Origin: Emiliania huxleyi CCMP1516
Lineage: Eukaryota > Haptophyta > Isochrysidales > Noelaerhabdaceae
Direction: 5' to 3'
Length of the DNA: 64,000 nucleotides
Assembly: GCF_000372725.1 (NCBI RefSeq)
Contig: NW_005199770.1
Coordinates: 2,025,048-2,089,047 of the forward strand
Position numbers and translations under genes: made by a program. Below the pieces are notes generated by a model. It searched no databases. It was not told the origin of the DNA and saw only the letters and a program-made list of their open reading frames with translations. How positions within the stretch are numbered: position 1 is the first letter of the stretch; the number at the start of each line of letters is the position of its first letter. Shown here piece by piece: positions 1 to 10,385 of this stretch.

Positions 1-728
1 GTCGCGCCGCCCCGCCCTGCGTCGCCCGCCGCCGCGCCGCGCCGCCGCCTCGCGTCGCCATGTACCGAGCCCAGCACCACGCCCCACCTATTTCGGAGTG
101 AGGGCCGTAGCCCCAAGTGACACGCCTCGCACGCTCTGGCCTGTCTGATCTCAGAGCGTTATGTTGAGGGTAGACTCGAGTGGCCCCCTTTGTCAGTCCT
201 GGACAAGGCTTTTGCTCGGAGGATCCGGAATACAAGGGGGGTGGCGAATACGTCAGAAATACGTACGGGATACAAGGGGGGTGGCGAATACGTCAGAAAT
301 ACGTACGGGATACAAGGGGGGGGGGGGTGGCGAGTGCGTCAGAAGTATGTGGTACGTAGGGGCTCGGCGGCAGGCAGGATGGGTGGTTAGGCACCCCAGC
401 GCGGGCAATCATCCGAGACGACCCGAGATTACACGACATTACCCGAGACGACCCGAGATCACCCGAGACAAACCGAGATCACCCAAGATTACCCGAGATT
501 ACTCGAGATTACCCGAGGTCACCCGAGGGGACTCGAGATTACTGGAGGTTACCCGAGACGATCCGAGATCACCCGATATGACCCGAGACGACCCGAGACG
601 ACCCCACACGACCCGAGACGACCCGAGATCACCCGAGATTACTGGAGATTACCCGAGTCCGCAGCGATTTTTCTTCATTTTGCCGCGCGCTGCGGCCACG
701 TGAAAACCCTCTCCCAACCGGACTGTAT
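1..728. repeat. Gene-free repeat-rich stretch: 40-bp tandem array and decamer minisatellite
   Basis: No credible gene is seen. Positions 1-60 are CCG/GCG low complexity. At 231-357 a 40-bp unit (containing TACAAGGGGGGTGGCGAATA) is repeated three times, the last copy with an expanded G run. At about 405-655 a 10-bp unit of the form ACCCGAGATT / ACCCGAGACG is repeated roughly 25 times with point variation. The 180-residue plus-strand reading frame here is only the translation of these arrays. Confidence 0.8.
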
Positions 729-1914
729 ATGGCCCCAGCAGCGCCTCCGGCCGCGCCATCGTACCGCCGCTTCGTCGTCGGCACCAAGAACGCCTGCAAG
801 ATCGCGGGCCTGCGGGCGGCACTTGAAGAGGCCGGGCCTGAGGGCCGCGTTCTCAGCCTCGTGGGCAGCGTGGCGGTCGAAGGCCTTGCCGTCCCGTCCG
901 GCATTTCCGACCAGCCGATGACAGTCGATGACAGACGGCGATCGGCGCGGAGAACCGCGCTAGGGCAGCGTTCGCGGCGGCCGAGGCCAGCGGCGTAGAT
1001 GGGAGGGTGCTGTCGTTTGGAATAGAGTCGGGCGTCTATGTTGTTGGTGGGAATGCATTCGACAATGTTGGGGGGCGCATTCGAATGTTCGACACGTGCT
1101 GCTGCTGCGCCTTTGACGGGGAGCACATCGCGGTTGGCTGGTCCTGCGCCTTCGAGATTCCACCAAAGGTGGCGAGCTTCCTCACGAGCACCGACCCCGA
1201 CCTTCGAGCGCCGGACCTCACCGTGGCGTGCAACAAGGTGGTGGACTCGCCTGCTGGCCTGTGGCTTAGAGACACGTCCATGACACGTCGATGCCAGACA
1301 TGCCCCACAGGCGGGCCTCGCCGCCGACCCGAAGCTCGGAGAGAGCATCGGCTGCATCGGCGTGCTGAGCAGAGGGCGCGCAAACCGGTTTCGCGGATCT
1401 CGGCCAATCTCGGCGCATCTGGGCACACCTCGGCTGTGTCGCGGTACATAGGCGCCTCACGCGCGAGGAGTACACGACGCAGGCGAAGAGCCCCTCTTAT
1501 GTGTTGTGTGGTGCACCCCCGGCGCGGTTCATCTCGGCAGTATCTCGGCTGCACTTCGGCTGTACCTCGGCTGTCTCTCGGCTGCCTCTCGGCTGCCTCT
1601 CGGCTGCATCTCGGCTGCATCTCGGCGTTCTATTAGGCCAGTATATCGGCTGCATCATCGCGATAGACAATCGTACACGATATACACTGCGATATACATC
1701 TTCGGCATATCGACTGCATAGCCTGATCTCGGCCGATCTCGGCCGATCTCGGGAGTTCGCGACGTAGGCGTGTCGCGCAGCGCTTATCGGTGTGGAGCGC
1801 AGAGACTGGTACTGAGATTGCTGGTGTGCACGGACTGAGGTTGCCGTGGCAAGGGCAGCACGGCAGGAGGCAGCAGCAGTGATGCAGCGTGTGCTGGCTT
1901 TCGGCCTTTTTGGG
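729..1914 (+). CDS. DUF84-type inosine/xanthosine triphosphatase, spliced, with a 1-nt frame break
   Basis: House-cleaning hydrolase of non-canonical purine NTPs (YjjX/DUF84 family). Exon 1 (ATG 729 to about 1252) gives VVGTKNACKIAGLRAAL near the N-terminus, then VPSGISDQPMT, and after a frame change FGIESGVYVVGG and VGWSCAFEIP, the order of motifs in this family. The frame changes at about 933: restoring one base would give the family's D-E-T-A-I-G step, so this is a 1-nt deletion or a sequencing error. Family continuity places three short introns at about 1253-1310, 1376-1451 and 1483-1869, all with GC donors and AG acceptors. The exons read AGLAADPKLGESIGCIGVLS, RLTREEYTTQ and AAAVMQRVLAFG. 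The last exon has no clear stop before a dispersed repeat at 1918, so the 3' end is uncertain. The family assignment is firm. Whether the gene is intact is not. Confidence 0.75.
1530..1640. repeat. Degenerate 11-bp CTCGGCTGCAC minisatellite in intron 3
   Basis: About nine diverged copies of CTCGGCTGYMY lie inside the last intron of the DUF84 gene. The same 11-mer forms the very long array at 62.4-64.0 kb and a short one near 52.66 kb. Confidence 0.8.
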
Positions 1915-1917
1915 ATC

Positions 1918-2008
1918 AGCACTTGGAGCACTTGGAGTGCAGTCGGTAACCTCACATCCAGGGCCGGGGAGCTAAGAAGCGCACCCAGCGGGCCGGATGA
2001 TCGGCATC
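1918..2008 (+). repeat. Dispersed repeat, copy 1 of 2 (inverted partner at 16861-16956)
   Basis: About 91 bp containing the core GGGCCGGGGAGCTAAGAAGC is found again in reverse orientation at 16861-16956 with roughly 90% identity by eye. No coding capacity is evident. Confidence 0.8.
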
Positions 2009-2548
2009 GCGCAATCGTTTTCTTTTTCCGGACGGAAAAAAATCTTTTTTCGCGATCCGACACCCCCCCCCGAGGCTGTGCTGCAAGCAGCGCCGGGCGT
2101 CGAGGTTCTCGGCGAGCTGCAACCGCGGTGGCTGCCAAGGCAACCCGAGTCTGCGGAGCATCGCTAGCATGTGGCGCTTGCCTCGCGGCAGCCCAAACGG
2201 CATGCAATCGCGTGGACGGAAGGTGGTCGCATTGCCCATGACGAGCGGAGCCGCGAGTAACAAGTCTCGCCGGGTTGAGGCGCGAGCCCTGGAGGCCCTG
2301 GGGATGGGGGGAGACTACCCGCGGGCCTAGAAGGCCCGCGCGCAGGGGGGTGGGACATTGAGATTGAAGGCGGAGGTGGAGGCGGCAGGTGCTTGGCGGG
2401 TGCGGCTGGGAGCGGCTTTGGAATCAGGACCCCTCAGAGCAGACAGGCTCGACACTGGAAGAAGAAGAATTTTACAACGAGGGGGCGTTCTGCAGTTAAG
2501 GGGAAACCCGGTGCACGGAGCCCTCTCGGAGACCCGTGTTTACTTTAC

Positions 2549-2587
<39 letters not shown>

Positions 2588-2620
2588 ACTGAGTGCAGGC
2601 ACGTTTTTCTTTTCCTCGCG
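2009..2620. other. Intergenic, upstream of F-box/RCC1 gene A, with (CA)n
   Basis: No gene recognised. A homopolymer-rich patch lies at 2030-2075. A CA dinucleotide run of about 18 units (about 2550-2585) sits just 35 bp upstream of the expected start of the RCC1 gene. A short match to the dispersed CAGACAGGCTCGACAC repeat lies near 2437-2455. Confidence 0.6.
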
Positions 2621-4041
2621 ATGTCCACCCGCCGCGCCGCCGCTCGCGCCGCCTCGCCTCCGCCTCCACCGCCGCTCCCTCGCCAGACCCGCCGCCGCCC
2701 GCCCGCCTCCTCGACCTGCCCCTTGAGCTCCTCGTACGCGCCCTCTCTCACTGCGACCCCGCCGACATCGCTCGCGCCGCGGCCGTCTCACTGCTCTTCC
2801 ACGCCTCGCTTGCGCTGGAGGGCATCCGCTTGTGGGCGCAAGAGCGCGGCTTCGAGCTGCCGGCGCAGCCGGAGGGCGAGGGCTGCGCCGTGCGGTGGCT
2901 GTGCTACTCGGCGCTGCTGCGCGAGGCCAACCCGCCGGCGAGGGCGGCATCAGGCCTTCGGCAAAGCCTCTTCATCGACGGCGAGGGGCGGCTCTCGTCG
3001 TGCGGAACGGCTGAGAACTGGACGCCGGGACTGCTCGGGCACGGCGATGGTGTGACGCGGCTCAACACGCCGACCCACCTCCCTTCCCCGCTGGGCGGTG
3101 AGCGTGCCGTGAGTGTGTCGGCTGGAGGCGGGCACAGCCTCGCCCTCGCCGCCGACGGCAGCGTCTGGAGCTGGGGCGATGGACTCTTTGGCATGCTGGG
3201 CCACGGCGACCAGCAGAACCAGCTGCTGCCGAATAAGGTCGAGGCCTTAGCTGAGCAGCGCGTCGCCGCGGTATCGGCAGGTAGCCACAGCCTCGCGCTC
3301 ACCGCCGACGGCAGCGTATGGAGCTGGGGCTATGGATTGCAAGGCCGGTTGGGCCACGGTGACGAGCAGAGGCAGCTGCAGCCGAAGAAGATCGAGGCCT
3401 TTGCTGGCCAGCGCGTCCTCGCTGTGTCGGCTGGAGCCCTCCTCAGCATCGCCCTCACCGCCGACGGCCGCGTCTGGAGCTGGGGCGATGGACTCTTTGG
3501 CAAGCTGGGCCACGGCGACGAGCAGGACCAGCTGCTGCCCAAGAAGGTCGAGGCCTTTGCTGAGCAGCGCATCATCGCAGTCTCGGCTGGACGCGATCAC
3601 AGCCTCGCCATCACCGCCGACGGCGCCGTCTGGAGCTGGGGCTGGGGAGGCGGAGGCCGGTTGGGCCACGGCGACGCGCAGACCCAGCTGCTGCCCAAGA
3701 AGATCGAGGCCTTGGCAGGCCAGCGCGTCGTCGCTGTCTCGGCTGGATACGAGCACAGCCTCGCCATCACCGCTGACGGCGCCCTCTGGAGCTGGGGCGG
3801 TGGAGCCGCAGGCAAGCTGGGCCACGGCGACGAGCAGAACCAGCTGCTGCCGAAGAAGGTGGAGGCGTTGGCAGGGCAGCGCGTCGTCGCCGTGTCGGCT
3901 GGAACCGCGCACAGCCTCGCCCTCACCGCCGACGGCGCCGTCTTCACGTGGGGCAAGGGCGAACACGGCTGCCTAGGCCACGGAGAGGACCTGTCGAACC
4001 AGCTGCTGCCCAAGAAGGTCGAGGCGTGGGCGCAGCGGTAG
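2621..4041 (+). CDS. F-box + RCC1-repeat protein, copy A
   Basis: The protein begins with an F-box-like helix pair (LLDLPLELLVRALSHCDPAD), then a short spacer (IRLWAQERGFELP), then seven RCC1-type blade repeats of about 52 residues with the signature HSLALTADGSVWSWG and LGHGD. Family knowledge suggests an SCF-type adaptor whose beta-propeller binds substrate. The paralogue at 19154-20638 starts MTAPRRRSRRLAS. Here the equivalent ATG at 2621 is in a different frame from the F-box, with the shift falling within CCGCCGCGCCGCC at about 2630-2640. So the start is broken, mis-sequenced, or supplied by an upstream exon. The rest of the frame is intact to the TAG at 4039-4041. No introns are seen in the body. 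Confidence 0.85.
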
Positions 4042-4430
4042 TTAGCTAGCGAGGGTGGGTGGGTGCAGCAGTGGTGGCGGAAGCTGCGGCGGAGCGAGGT
4101 AGAAGGAGACGCAGCGCCGCGGCGCGGTGCGCACTCCACTCGTGCGGCCTGGGCAGTCGACGTGGCGCGGCAGGGTGCGTCCGAGACTGGAATCTGGATC
4201 AATTGATCTGGAAGGATTGATGAGATGGGAAAATCACAGTCTCTAGTGTCTGCAGTGTCTCGTGTGGTGTCTCGAGTCTCGAGCAAGGGCGCCGGTCTTG
4301 AGATAAAGCCGTATGCCGTATGGCCGTGTCTCACCCTTCGCGAGCGGCTGTCTCTCTGTTTTCCTCTGTTGGTGTTGCGTTGCCGTTGGGGGCGGGTCTC
4401 TGCTCTCTCCGAGGCGTGTTTTGAAAAACG
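4042..4430. other. Intergenic; nothing recognised
   Basis: This is 3' flank of RCC1 gene A. There is no convincing coding, RNA or repeat signal beyond moderate base-composition change (less GC-rich from 4190 onward). Confidence 0.5.
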
Positions 4431-5023
4431 ATGAACTGGGATGATATAGAGGTGCTTTTTGATAATACAACAGTCCGCGGCGCAAACGCACACTTTCGGC
4501 ACCATCTTTACAGACGAGCAGACGGCGAAGGCTTGAAACACTGCTACCGTATGCTGTACAACCCCATCGATTGGGACAGCCATGTGCCCGCCAACGTGGC
4601 TAAGTTACCGGTTCAGCTCCAGATCACCATCGCCGCGGCCAGCTGGTTGGCCTGCATAGGTGCCTGCATGCTGGCGCGTAGCGGTAGTAGTAGTAGTAGT
4701 AGGTGCGCAGCAGCATCAGTGTTGTGAATGTAGCGGTAGTAGTAGTAGGTGCGCAGCAGCAGACACGCGCAGTGTTGTTGTCAGGCTCTAGTGTCAAGGT
4801 GGTCTCGTCACGCTTCGGGCTCGTGCGTAGGCGCAACCAGCAGAACCCGCAGTCGCCCTTCCGAAGCCACGAGGTGATCCTCGTCTGGCGGCGCGCACAC
4901 GGCGAGAGCTGCGAGCAGCACTTGGGCAGCCTGCGGGGCGCCGACTCGTTCTCCGTGCCAAAGGCGCCCGCCGAATGCATTCATAATGAGGAAGGGTTCG
5001 TCAATCAGAACGGGGGTGGGTGA
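4431..5023 (+). CDS. Unrecognised exon-like frames, possibly 5' part of the DNA methylase gene
   Basis: Two open frames lie upstream of the methylase. One (ATG 4431) reads MNWDDIEVLF then YRMLYNPIDWDSHVPANVAKLP. The other (about 4790-5020) reads RFGLVRRRNQQNPQSPFRSH EVILVW and ends CIHNEEGFVNQNG. HEVILVW recalls the HE-x-IL segment that precedes the catalytic C-terminus in N4/N6 methylases, but this is weak. Between the two frames are (TAG)n tracts at 4684-4701 and 4735-4749 inside a local tandem duplication, which may be intronic. No function is claimed. Confidence 0.3.
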
Positions 5024-5034
5024 CTCGTCCTCCC

Positions 5035-5775
5035 GCGCCAAAGGACCCGTCCGGCGGCTCCTTCAAGCCGCTCCCGCTCATGCGCCGGACTCAATTGCGG
5101 GCTCGAGATGGGCCGAGATGGGCCGAGGTGGACGAAGGTTGGCCGAGGGCCGTAGGCGCCAACTCATGCGAGAGCTCGAGACCAGTTCAGGCTGAAGGAG
5201 CGCGTCATTGATGCTGAATGAAGACTCGTAGGCGTCAGCTCGTGCGCGAGTTCGAGACCAACGGCCACGGTGTGGTCTGCGACTTTTGCATGGGCCAGGT
5301 TTGGGGGACCCCCCCCCCCCCTCCCCCCCCCCCCCCACACCGCTCACCCGCGCGCACCGGGCCTTGCACATTTAATGCCGTGGGGCTCCCGTCCTAGCCT
5401 GGCCCTTGCCCCACCACCTCGTGTGTGTGTGGAGAACTGTACCTCACCATGCCTCACCAGGCGGGCGTCTGCGGCGTCGCGGCCCTCGAGGAGGGTCGCC
5501 AATTCATCGGCGTCGAAATCGCGGCGGACCGGTTCCGCTCGTCGGCCGAGCTCATCTCCGCCGCCTCGGGAGATGGCATCTCGGCGGAGGAGACGCACAG
5601 GCTGCGCCAGGTGGGGCGACGCCGGAGGGAGCGCGAGGGGAAGGAGCGGCTGGAGCGGAGCCAGAAGCGCTACGCGGGAGAGAAGGAGAGGCGGAGGGCG
5701 GACGAGGAGGCGGCGTGTTGCGGCGACTCGTTCCGGGCGGGGATGCGGGTTGCGGAGGCCGGTCGGAACCGCTAG
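5035..5775 (+). CDS. C-terminal part of an N4/N6-type DNA methylase, spliced
   Basis: Three pieces join into the C-terminus of the DNA methylase N-4/N-6 family: GGSFKPLPLM near 5055-5085, then RQLVREFETNGHGVVCDFCM (5233-5298), then AGVCGVAALEEGRQFIGVEI with AADRF (from 5461). This corresponds to K-P-L-x-L-(M)...V-x-D-x-F-M-G-x-G-x-T-G-V-A-A...G-R-x-F-I-G-x-E-I, the AdoMet-binding motif I region. The motif is degenerate (CDFCMGQAGVCG for DPFMGSGTTG). An intron at 5299-5460 has GT/AG ends and holds a copy of dispersed element E1. A second intron about 5156-5231 is bounded by near-identical direct copies starting GCGCCAACTC / GCGTCAGCTC. After the domain a basic coiled-coil tail of about 70 residues ends at TAG 5773. 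The catalytic D/N/S-P-P-Y motif was not located. The domain call is fairly secure and activity is unknown. Confidence 0.6.
5338..5448 (+). repeat. Dispersed element E1, copy 1 (inside methylase intron)
   Basis: About 110 bp containing CACCGGGCCTTGCACATTTA, AATGCCGTGGGGCTCC and CCTTGCCCCACCACCTCGTG TGTGTGTGGAGA. Copies occur at 20827-20956 (minus) and 42159-42266 (plus). Here it forms most of the 3' half of intron 5299-5460, in the sense orientation of the gene. Confidence 0.85.
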
Positions 5776-5808
<33 letters not shown>

Positions 5809-5838
5809 CACAGGGGGAGAGAGGGAGAGGGAGAGGGA

Positions 5839-5869
<31 letters not shown>

Positions 5870-6151
5870 GCGCGACACTCTTCTTCTCTTCTTATGGTTA
5901 TGCGCTGCTAGAGCACAATTGGACATGCATGAACGTGAGTAGCGCCGGACCCTCAGAGGCAGCAGTCCTCGTACCATTTGGTGCCTTTCCTGCTCTAGCG
6001 ACAGAGAGCAGCGAGTGTGTGATGAGTGTGCCCGCTGATAGGCTGGTGAGGGGGCCCGCTCATGCGTAAACGGCTCTGGGACTAAGCTAAATCGCGCATC
6101 GAAATCGGGACGATTTTGCCAGGGCACCGTCACAAGGTGAGCCTCCCTCAG
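5776..6151. repeat. (CA)n and (GA)n microsatellites, then non-coding sequence
   Basis: Immediately after the methylase stop, CA repeats run 5776-5812 and GA/GGGAGA repeats run 5814-5868. The remaining sequence to 6151 holds no recognised gene. A CTCAG acceptor-like site ends it at 6151. Confidence 0.8.
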
Positions 6152-6292
6152 AGCAGCACGGCGCTCTCCGATGCGGTCTCGTCCTTCGGCGCCGCCGCCT
6201 CGCAGATCAAGGCGCTCGCCAACTCGACGACGGCGGCGGACGACAAGCTGCGCGCGCTCTACGCCTCGGAGATCCTCCAGTCGGCCATGTGA
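6152..6292 (+). CDS. Putative terminal exon, 46 residues, unrecognised
   Basis: A frame opening right after CCTCAG reads SSTALSDAVSSFGAAASQIK, ALANSTTAADDKLRALYASE, ILQSAM and a TGA at 6290. The amphipathic Ala/Ser/Leu composition and acceptor signal look like a last coding exon of an upstream-starting gene. No family is recognised and no upstream exon could be assigned. Confidence 0.35.
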   Translation, partial: SSTALSDAVSSFGAAASQIKALANSTTAADDKLRALYASEILQSAM

Positions 6293-6614
6293 GCCGAGCG
6301 AGGGACCGAGCAGCGAGTAACGGGGACCGGACAGGGAGAGCCCGAGAGAGGCGCGAGTCACAGAGAGGCGAGAGGCCAGGGCGCCGCCGCCGGCCGGGCG
6401 GTGGGGTAAAAGGGAGTTGGGTTCGTGTGTGCGGGCCTGGCCCTGGGAGATTCAGAAACTGCTGTGTGTTGAGGTGCAACGGGCAAGGGAAACAACGACC
6501 GTTTGACTTTGAGTTCACTAGATAGCTGCAGTCACACCTCACAGCTAGCTAGCTAACACAGGGCACAGCTTGTAGTTGTACACTTAAACTGTCATACTGA
6601 ACACGGCACATGCG
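6293..6614. other. Convergent intergenic region; nothing recognised
   Basis: The sequence lies between a putative plus-strand exon end and the minus-strand G8/ILEI gene end. There is no gene, repeat or RNA signal that I can support. Confidence 0.5.
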
Positions 6615-9315
6615 TCAACGACACAAGGAGCAGCGTTTCTCGCAGCGCCTCGCCTTCTTGGCGTGCTTGGCCTTCGTGCAAAACCCCTTGACATTCTTCA
6701 GCTTCTTTTTGCACCACTTCTTGCCCTTCTTGTCCTCGCACGCCTCCACGGGCGGCGGCGGCGGCGGCGGCAAGCTCGCGCACTCGGCGCACGTGAGCTC
6801 GCACACGTCCATATTGTTGTGGCACAGGCTCTTCTTGAGCTTCTTGGCGCACCACGACGTCGCCTGCGTGTCCGAGCACTGCGCCGCGGGCGGCAGCGGC
6901 GGCGCGGGCGGCGGCGGCGGCACGGGCGGCAGAGGCAACGTTGGCGGCGGCGGCGTCGGTGGCGTTGGCGGCGTCGGGGGCGATGGCGGCGGCAGTGGAG
7001 GCAGCGGCGGCGGCGGGCACGCGGCATGCATCCAGTCGGCGCTCGCCACCTCCGAAGTGTCGGCGCCCACCTCCTCGGCAAGCAGCTCGCCACCGAGGCG
7101 AGAGACGAGCGCGTAGGAGCACCGGTAGCACAGCGTGTCTGCAGTGACCGTCGCCCCGAGCACCGACGCGAGGGCCGAGTAGGCGGCGGACGTCAGGCTG
7201 CTGGACGCCTCGTCCTTGGCGCCGACGAGGACGTAGCACGACGGACAGCTCAGGGCCTCGAGGTAGCTCACCATGACATCGGCCTCGTCCGACGACGTAA
7301 AGGTGTCAAACCACGCGTGCTCGACGACTTCAAACGTCGTGCCGCTCACGAGGACGATGTTGAGGCCGCGCCCATTGCTCACGCCCGTGAGCTGCGCGCC
7401 GTGGACGTAGAATCGGGCGTAGTTTCCCGCGAGCTTGCCCGCGCTCTGCACGCCGACGCCGCACTGCGAGGCGGGCGGCGGCGGCGGCGGCGAGGGCGGC
7501 GGCGCCGGGCACGCGGCATGCATCCAGTCGGCGCTCACGACTGCGAGCGTGTCGTTGCCGACCAGCTCCATGAGCAGCTCGCCTCCCTCGCCGCCGCCAC
7601 CACCGAGACGAGAGACGAGCGCGTAAGAGCACCGGTAGCACAGCGTGTCGGCAGTGACCGTCGCTCCGAGCACCGACGCGAGGGTCGAGTAGGCGGCGGT
7701 CGTCAGGCTGCTGGACGCCTCGTCCTTGGCGCCCACGAGGACAAAGGACGATGCAAGGCTGCTGCGGTCCGGCAGGCCTCCGATGTACTCGACCATGTTC
7801 TGCACGTCGTCGTCGTCGTCGTCAAACGTGTCAAACGTATAGCTTTCGATCAGCTGGAAGGCGGGGTTGAGGACGGCAACAGTTAGGCCGCGCGTCGCGC
7901 TCACGTCCGTCAGCTCTGCATAGCTGCCGCCCGAGGTGGCGGTGGCGTAGAAATAGGCGTAGTTGCCCGCCTCCCAACCCGCGCTCGTCACGCCCACACC
8001 GCACGACGAGGTGGGCGGCGGCGGCGGCGGAAACGGCGGAGGCGCCGGGGACGGAGGCGGCGGCGGCGACGGAGGAGGCGTGGGCACGGGCGGCGGCGGT
8101 GGCGGCGGCGGCGAGGGCGGCGGCGGCGGCGAGGGCACCGCGCCAGGCATCCACGGCGGCGGCGCGGGGGGCGGAGGGCATTCCCAGCGGAGGGTGACGT
8201 TGCCGCCGTCGGCGCGCCTGCCCAGCCCCTCGGCGAGCGCAACGCCCGTGGCGGCGCCGGTACCCTTGCGTCCGATGAGCGCGTAGCCGTCGCGCAGCTC
8301 GAGCGGCTTGGTGTCCTCGTCCAGCGTCGAGCCGAGCGCCTGCAGCGCCGCATAGCCCACCTAAGGCGCAGCTGTCGACGTACGAGCGGCTGCCCTCCTC
8401 GCCGAGCAGGTGAAAGTGCAGCGGGTACCGCCCCAGCTGCCCCTCGTCGCCCAGGGACTCGAAGCCCACCCACGACAGCTCGGCGGTCGGCGCGCCGTCG
8501 AGCAGGATGACGTGACCACTGATCGTGCACTCGCCGTCGCCTTCGTTGAAGTTCCACTCGGCCTCGTTGTACCGCCCCGGATCGATGCGAGGCACGCCGC
8601 GCACGACCACCGAGCGCGTCAGCAGCCCCACCTCGGCCCGCATGTCGACGCCGCCGCCGGCGCCCGTCGGGTCGTGCTCTGCCCCCACGACGGCTGCAAA
8701 GTGCTCGTGGCCCAGCGGCGCCATGAGCGACGCCTCGGTCGTCCCAAAGAGCGACGCCGCCAGCGTCGCCGTCTCCGCCTGGTGCGGGTCGTAGTCGCTC
8801 GACGCGACCACCACCTCGGCGCCCGCCGGCCAGTTCACCGCGTCCGCGAACGAGAGCTGCTGCGACGCGTTGACCGCCGTGCTCGCGAGCTGCGTCCACG
8901 ACGGCGCATACGGCGCGCCGTGCAGCGAGAGCGTCGCATTCTCGCGCGCGAGCAGCGTGAGGAAGCGAAAGGTCAGCCCGCACTCGGACGAGTTGTTGTC
9001 GTCCAGCGTGATCGTGGCCGTCCCCAAAAAGGGCGCGTCAACGCTGCCAACCTCGAGGCGGCCCGTGCCCGAAACCTCGATCACGTTGGACGTGAGCTCC
9101 ACCGCCTCGCTGCCGCCGTCGACAAACGAGAGCGTGCCCAGGATGTGCAGGCCCGCCAGCGCGGCCGTCGCCCCGCTGAGGGCAACATGCACGCCCGCAG
9201 GGATGGTGACGCACTCGTCGGCGGTGGGCACGGCGCCCGAGGCCCACGACGACGGCTCCGACCACGGCAGGGGCGCGGCGTGGAGGAGCGGCAAAAGCAG
9301 CAGCGGCGCGCACAT
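6615..9315 (-). CDS. Secreted G8 / ILEI(PANDER) / ShKT-like multidomain protein, internally collapsed
   Basis: From ATG 9315 the minus strand encodes a signal peptide (MCAPLLLLPLLHAAP), a G8 domain (W...VPTADECVTIPAGVHVAL...HILGTLSF) and a right-handed beta-helix stretch ending LGRYPLHFHLLGEEG..SYVDSC, as in CEMIP/TMEM2-like proteins. At 8361-8364 the frame breaks. The next frame begins in the middle of an ILEI/PANDER domain (YAALQALGSTL...DGYALIGRKG). Two complete ILEI domains follow (FDTF, VLVGAKDEASSSL, CYRCSYALVSRLGG), separated by Pro-rich linkers. Then come two Cys-rich ShKT-like modules (C..TQATSWCAKKLKKSLC; CEDKKGKKWCKKKLKN) and a TGA at 6615. The missing half ILEI domain plus the frame change at one point argues for a deletion or assembly collapse, not an intron. 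Likely extracellular, carbohydrate- or matrix-related. The protein is not a toxin. Confidence 0.75.
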
Positions 9316-9566
9316 GTTTGGTGGGACTTTGTCGGCACTGGTGAAACGACATTGGGAAAGGGACGGAAGCTGCTCGACAGGCGACTTCCATGCGAACGCG
9401 GTCGCCGTTACTCCAACTTCGCTTTGCCGATCAAAAGCGCCCGTCCTTTGCTCTTTAGCCGCCGAAATTTAGCTTGCTGTTTTTCTTTATAGGCGCCTGC
9501 AACTTCCAGCTGCGTATTCTTGTATTATCGTCGAGTAGCACAGGTATCTTCACTGTGCATGAGGAC

Positions 9567-10355
9567 ATGGCGCTGTGCAAGTCTACGAGACGCGGGGGCA
9601 GGGAGCGTCGTGTTGAGCTGCAGTGCTTTGCAGCAGATTCATTTTCCTCCGATCACGTCCATCTCGAGGCTGCAGCACGAGCAGCAGGTGGCCGCAGGTC
9701 GAGAGCCTTATATATTCTAGATCGTTACTGGCGGCAGCGTGCTGTGCGCGCGCTCGCTCAACCTCCAACGTCCAACAAGGAGACCTCGCGCTACCTCAAG
9801 ATCACAGCATTCATCGCGGCTCCGTACAAGCAATCTCTCTTTCTCGACAGCTATGCGGTGCCTTGCGTCAGCCAAATGCAGCTGTTCGCGTTCGCTGGCT
9901 TTCAGCAAGCCTTCGACTTTGAGCTTGCCGTCACACACGTCGCCACGACACGCCTAACGGCAGGCACGTCCGACCAGAAGCTTGCTGACCATTTTCACGT
10001 GCCGTACACATTTCCAGAGTTGAACAGTGGTGTGGTGTTCTTCCAGCCTCTGAAGGCCGGAGTACAAGAGGTCCTGGCCGAGTGGGTCTTGCTCTACATC
10101 GACGGGGACTACCGCAGGTTGGCTAATCCCAATCGTGGCCGTATGGGAGGTGCCGGTGACCAGCAAGCGCTCACCATCGCCCTGTACAAAGGTGTCTCCC
10201 TCGGCATGATTAAGATGCACACACTGACCGGCATCTGGAACTTTGGCCACTTTCGTCAGGACCTTCGCTCTGCTCCTGGGAGGCAGTGCTGCTCCAATTC
10301 GTCGCACACATGGTCTGTCGTCATCGACCACATGTGTGGGCCCCATGCGCACTGA
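9567..10355 (+). CDS. GT-A-fold glycosyltransferase-like protein
   Basis: From ATG 9567, 262 residues. A central stretch reads RYLKITAFIAAPYKQSLFLD SYAVP, followed by LNSGVVFFQP, then GDQQALTIALY. This is the order K-I-x-A....P-Y-x-x-x-L-F-L-D-x-D, E-L-N-x-G-V-x-x-F, and D-Q-x-A-L-x-x-A-L seen in nucleotide-diphospho-sugar transferases of the GT8/GT77-like group. The canonical DxD after LFLD reads DSY, so the metal-binding aspartate pair is altered. It may be inactive or use other residues. The first 60-70 residues are low-confidence and may be exonic only in part. It diverges from the G8/ILEI gene across about 250 bp of shared upstream DNA. Confidence 0.6.
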   Translation: MALCKSTRRGGRERRVELQCFAADSFSSDHVHLEAAARAAGGRRSRALYILDRYWRQRAVRALAQPPTSNKETSRYLKITAFIAAPYKQSLFLDSYAVPCVSQMQLFAFAGFQQAFDFELAVTHVATTRLTAGTSDQKLADHFHVPYTFPELNSGVVFFQPLKAGVQEVLAEWVLLYIDGDYRRLANPNRGRMGGAGDQQALTIALYKGVSLGMIKMHTLTGIWNFGHFRQDLRSAPGRQCCSNSSHTWSVVIDHMCGPHAH

Positions 10356-10385
10356 ATGTCCACAGTGTGCATCGCGAGCGCTAAA

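Noticed and set aside
6663-7886. 407-residue plus-strand frame
   Set aside because: Antisense shadow of the G8/ILEI gene. The minus strand has recognisable domains.
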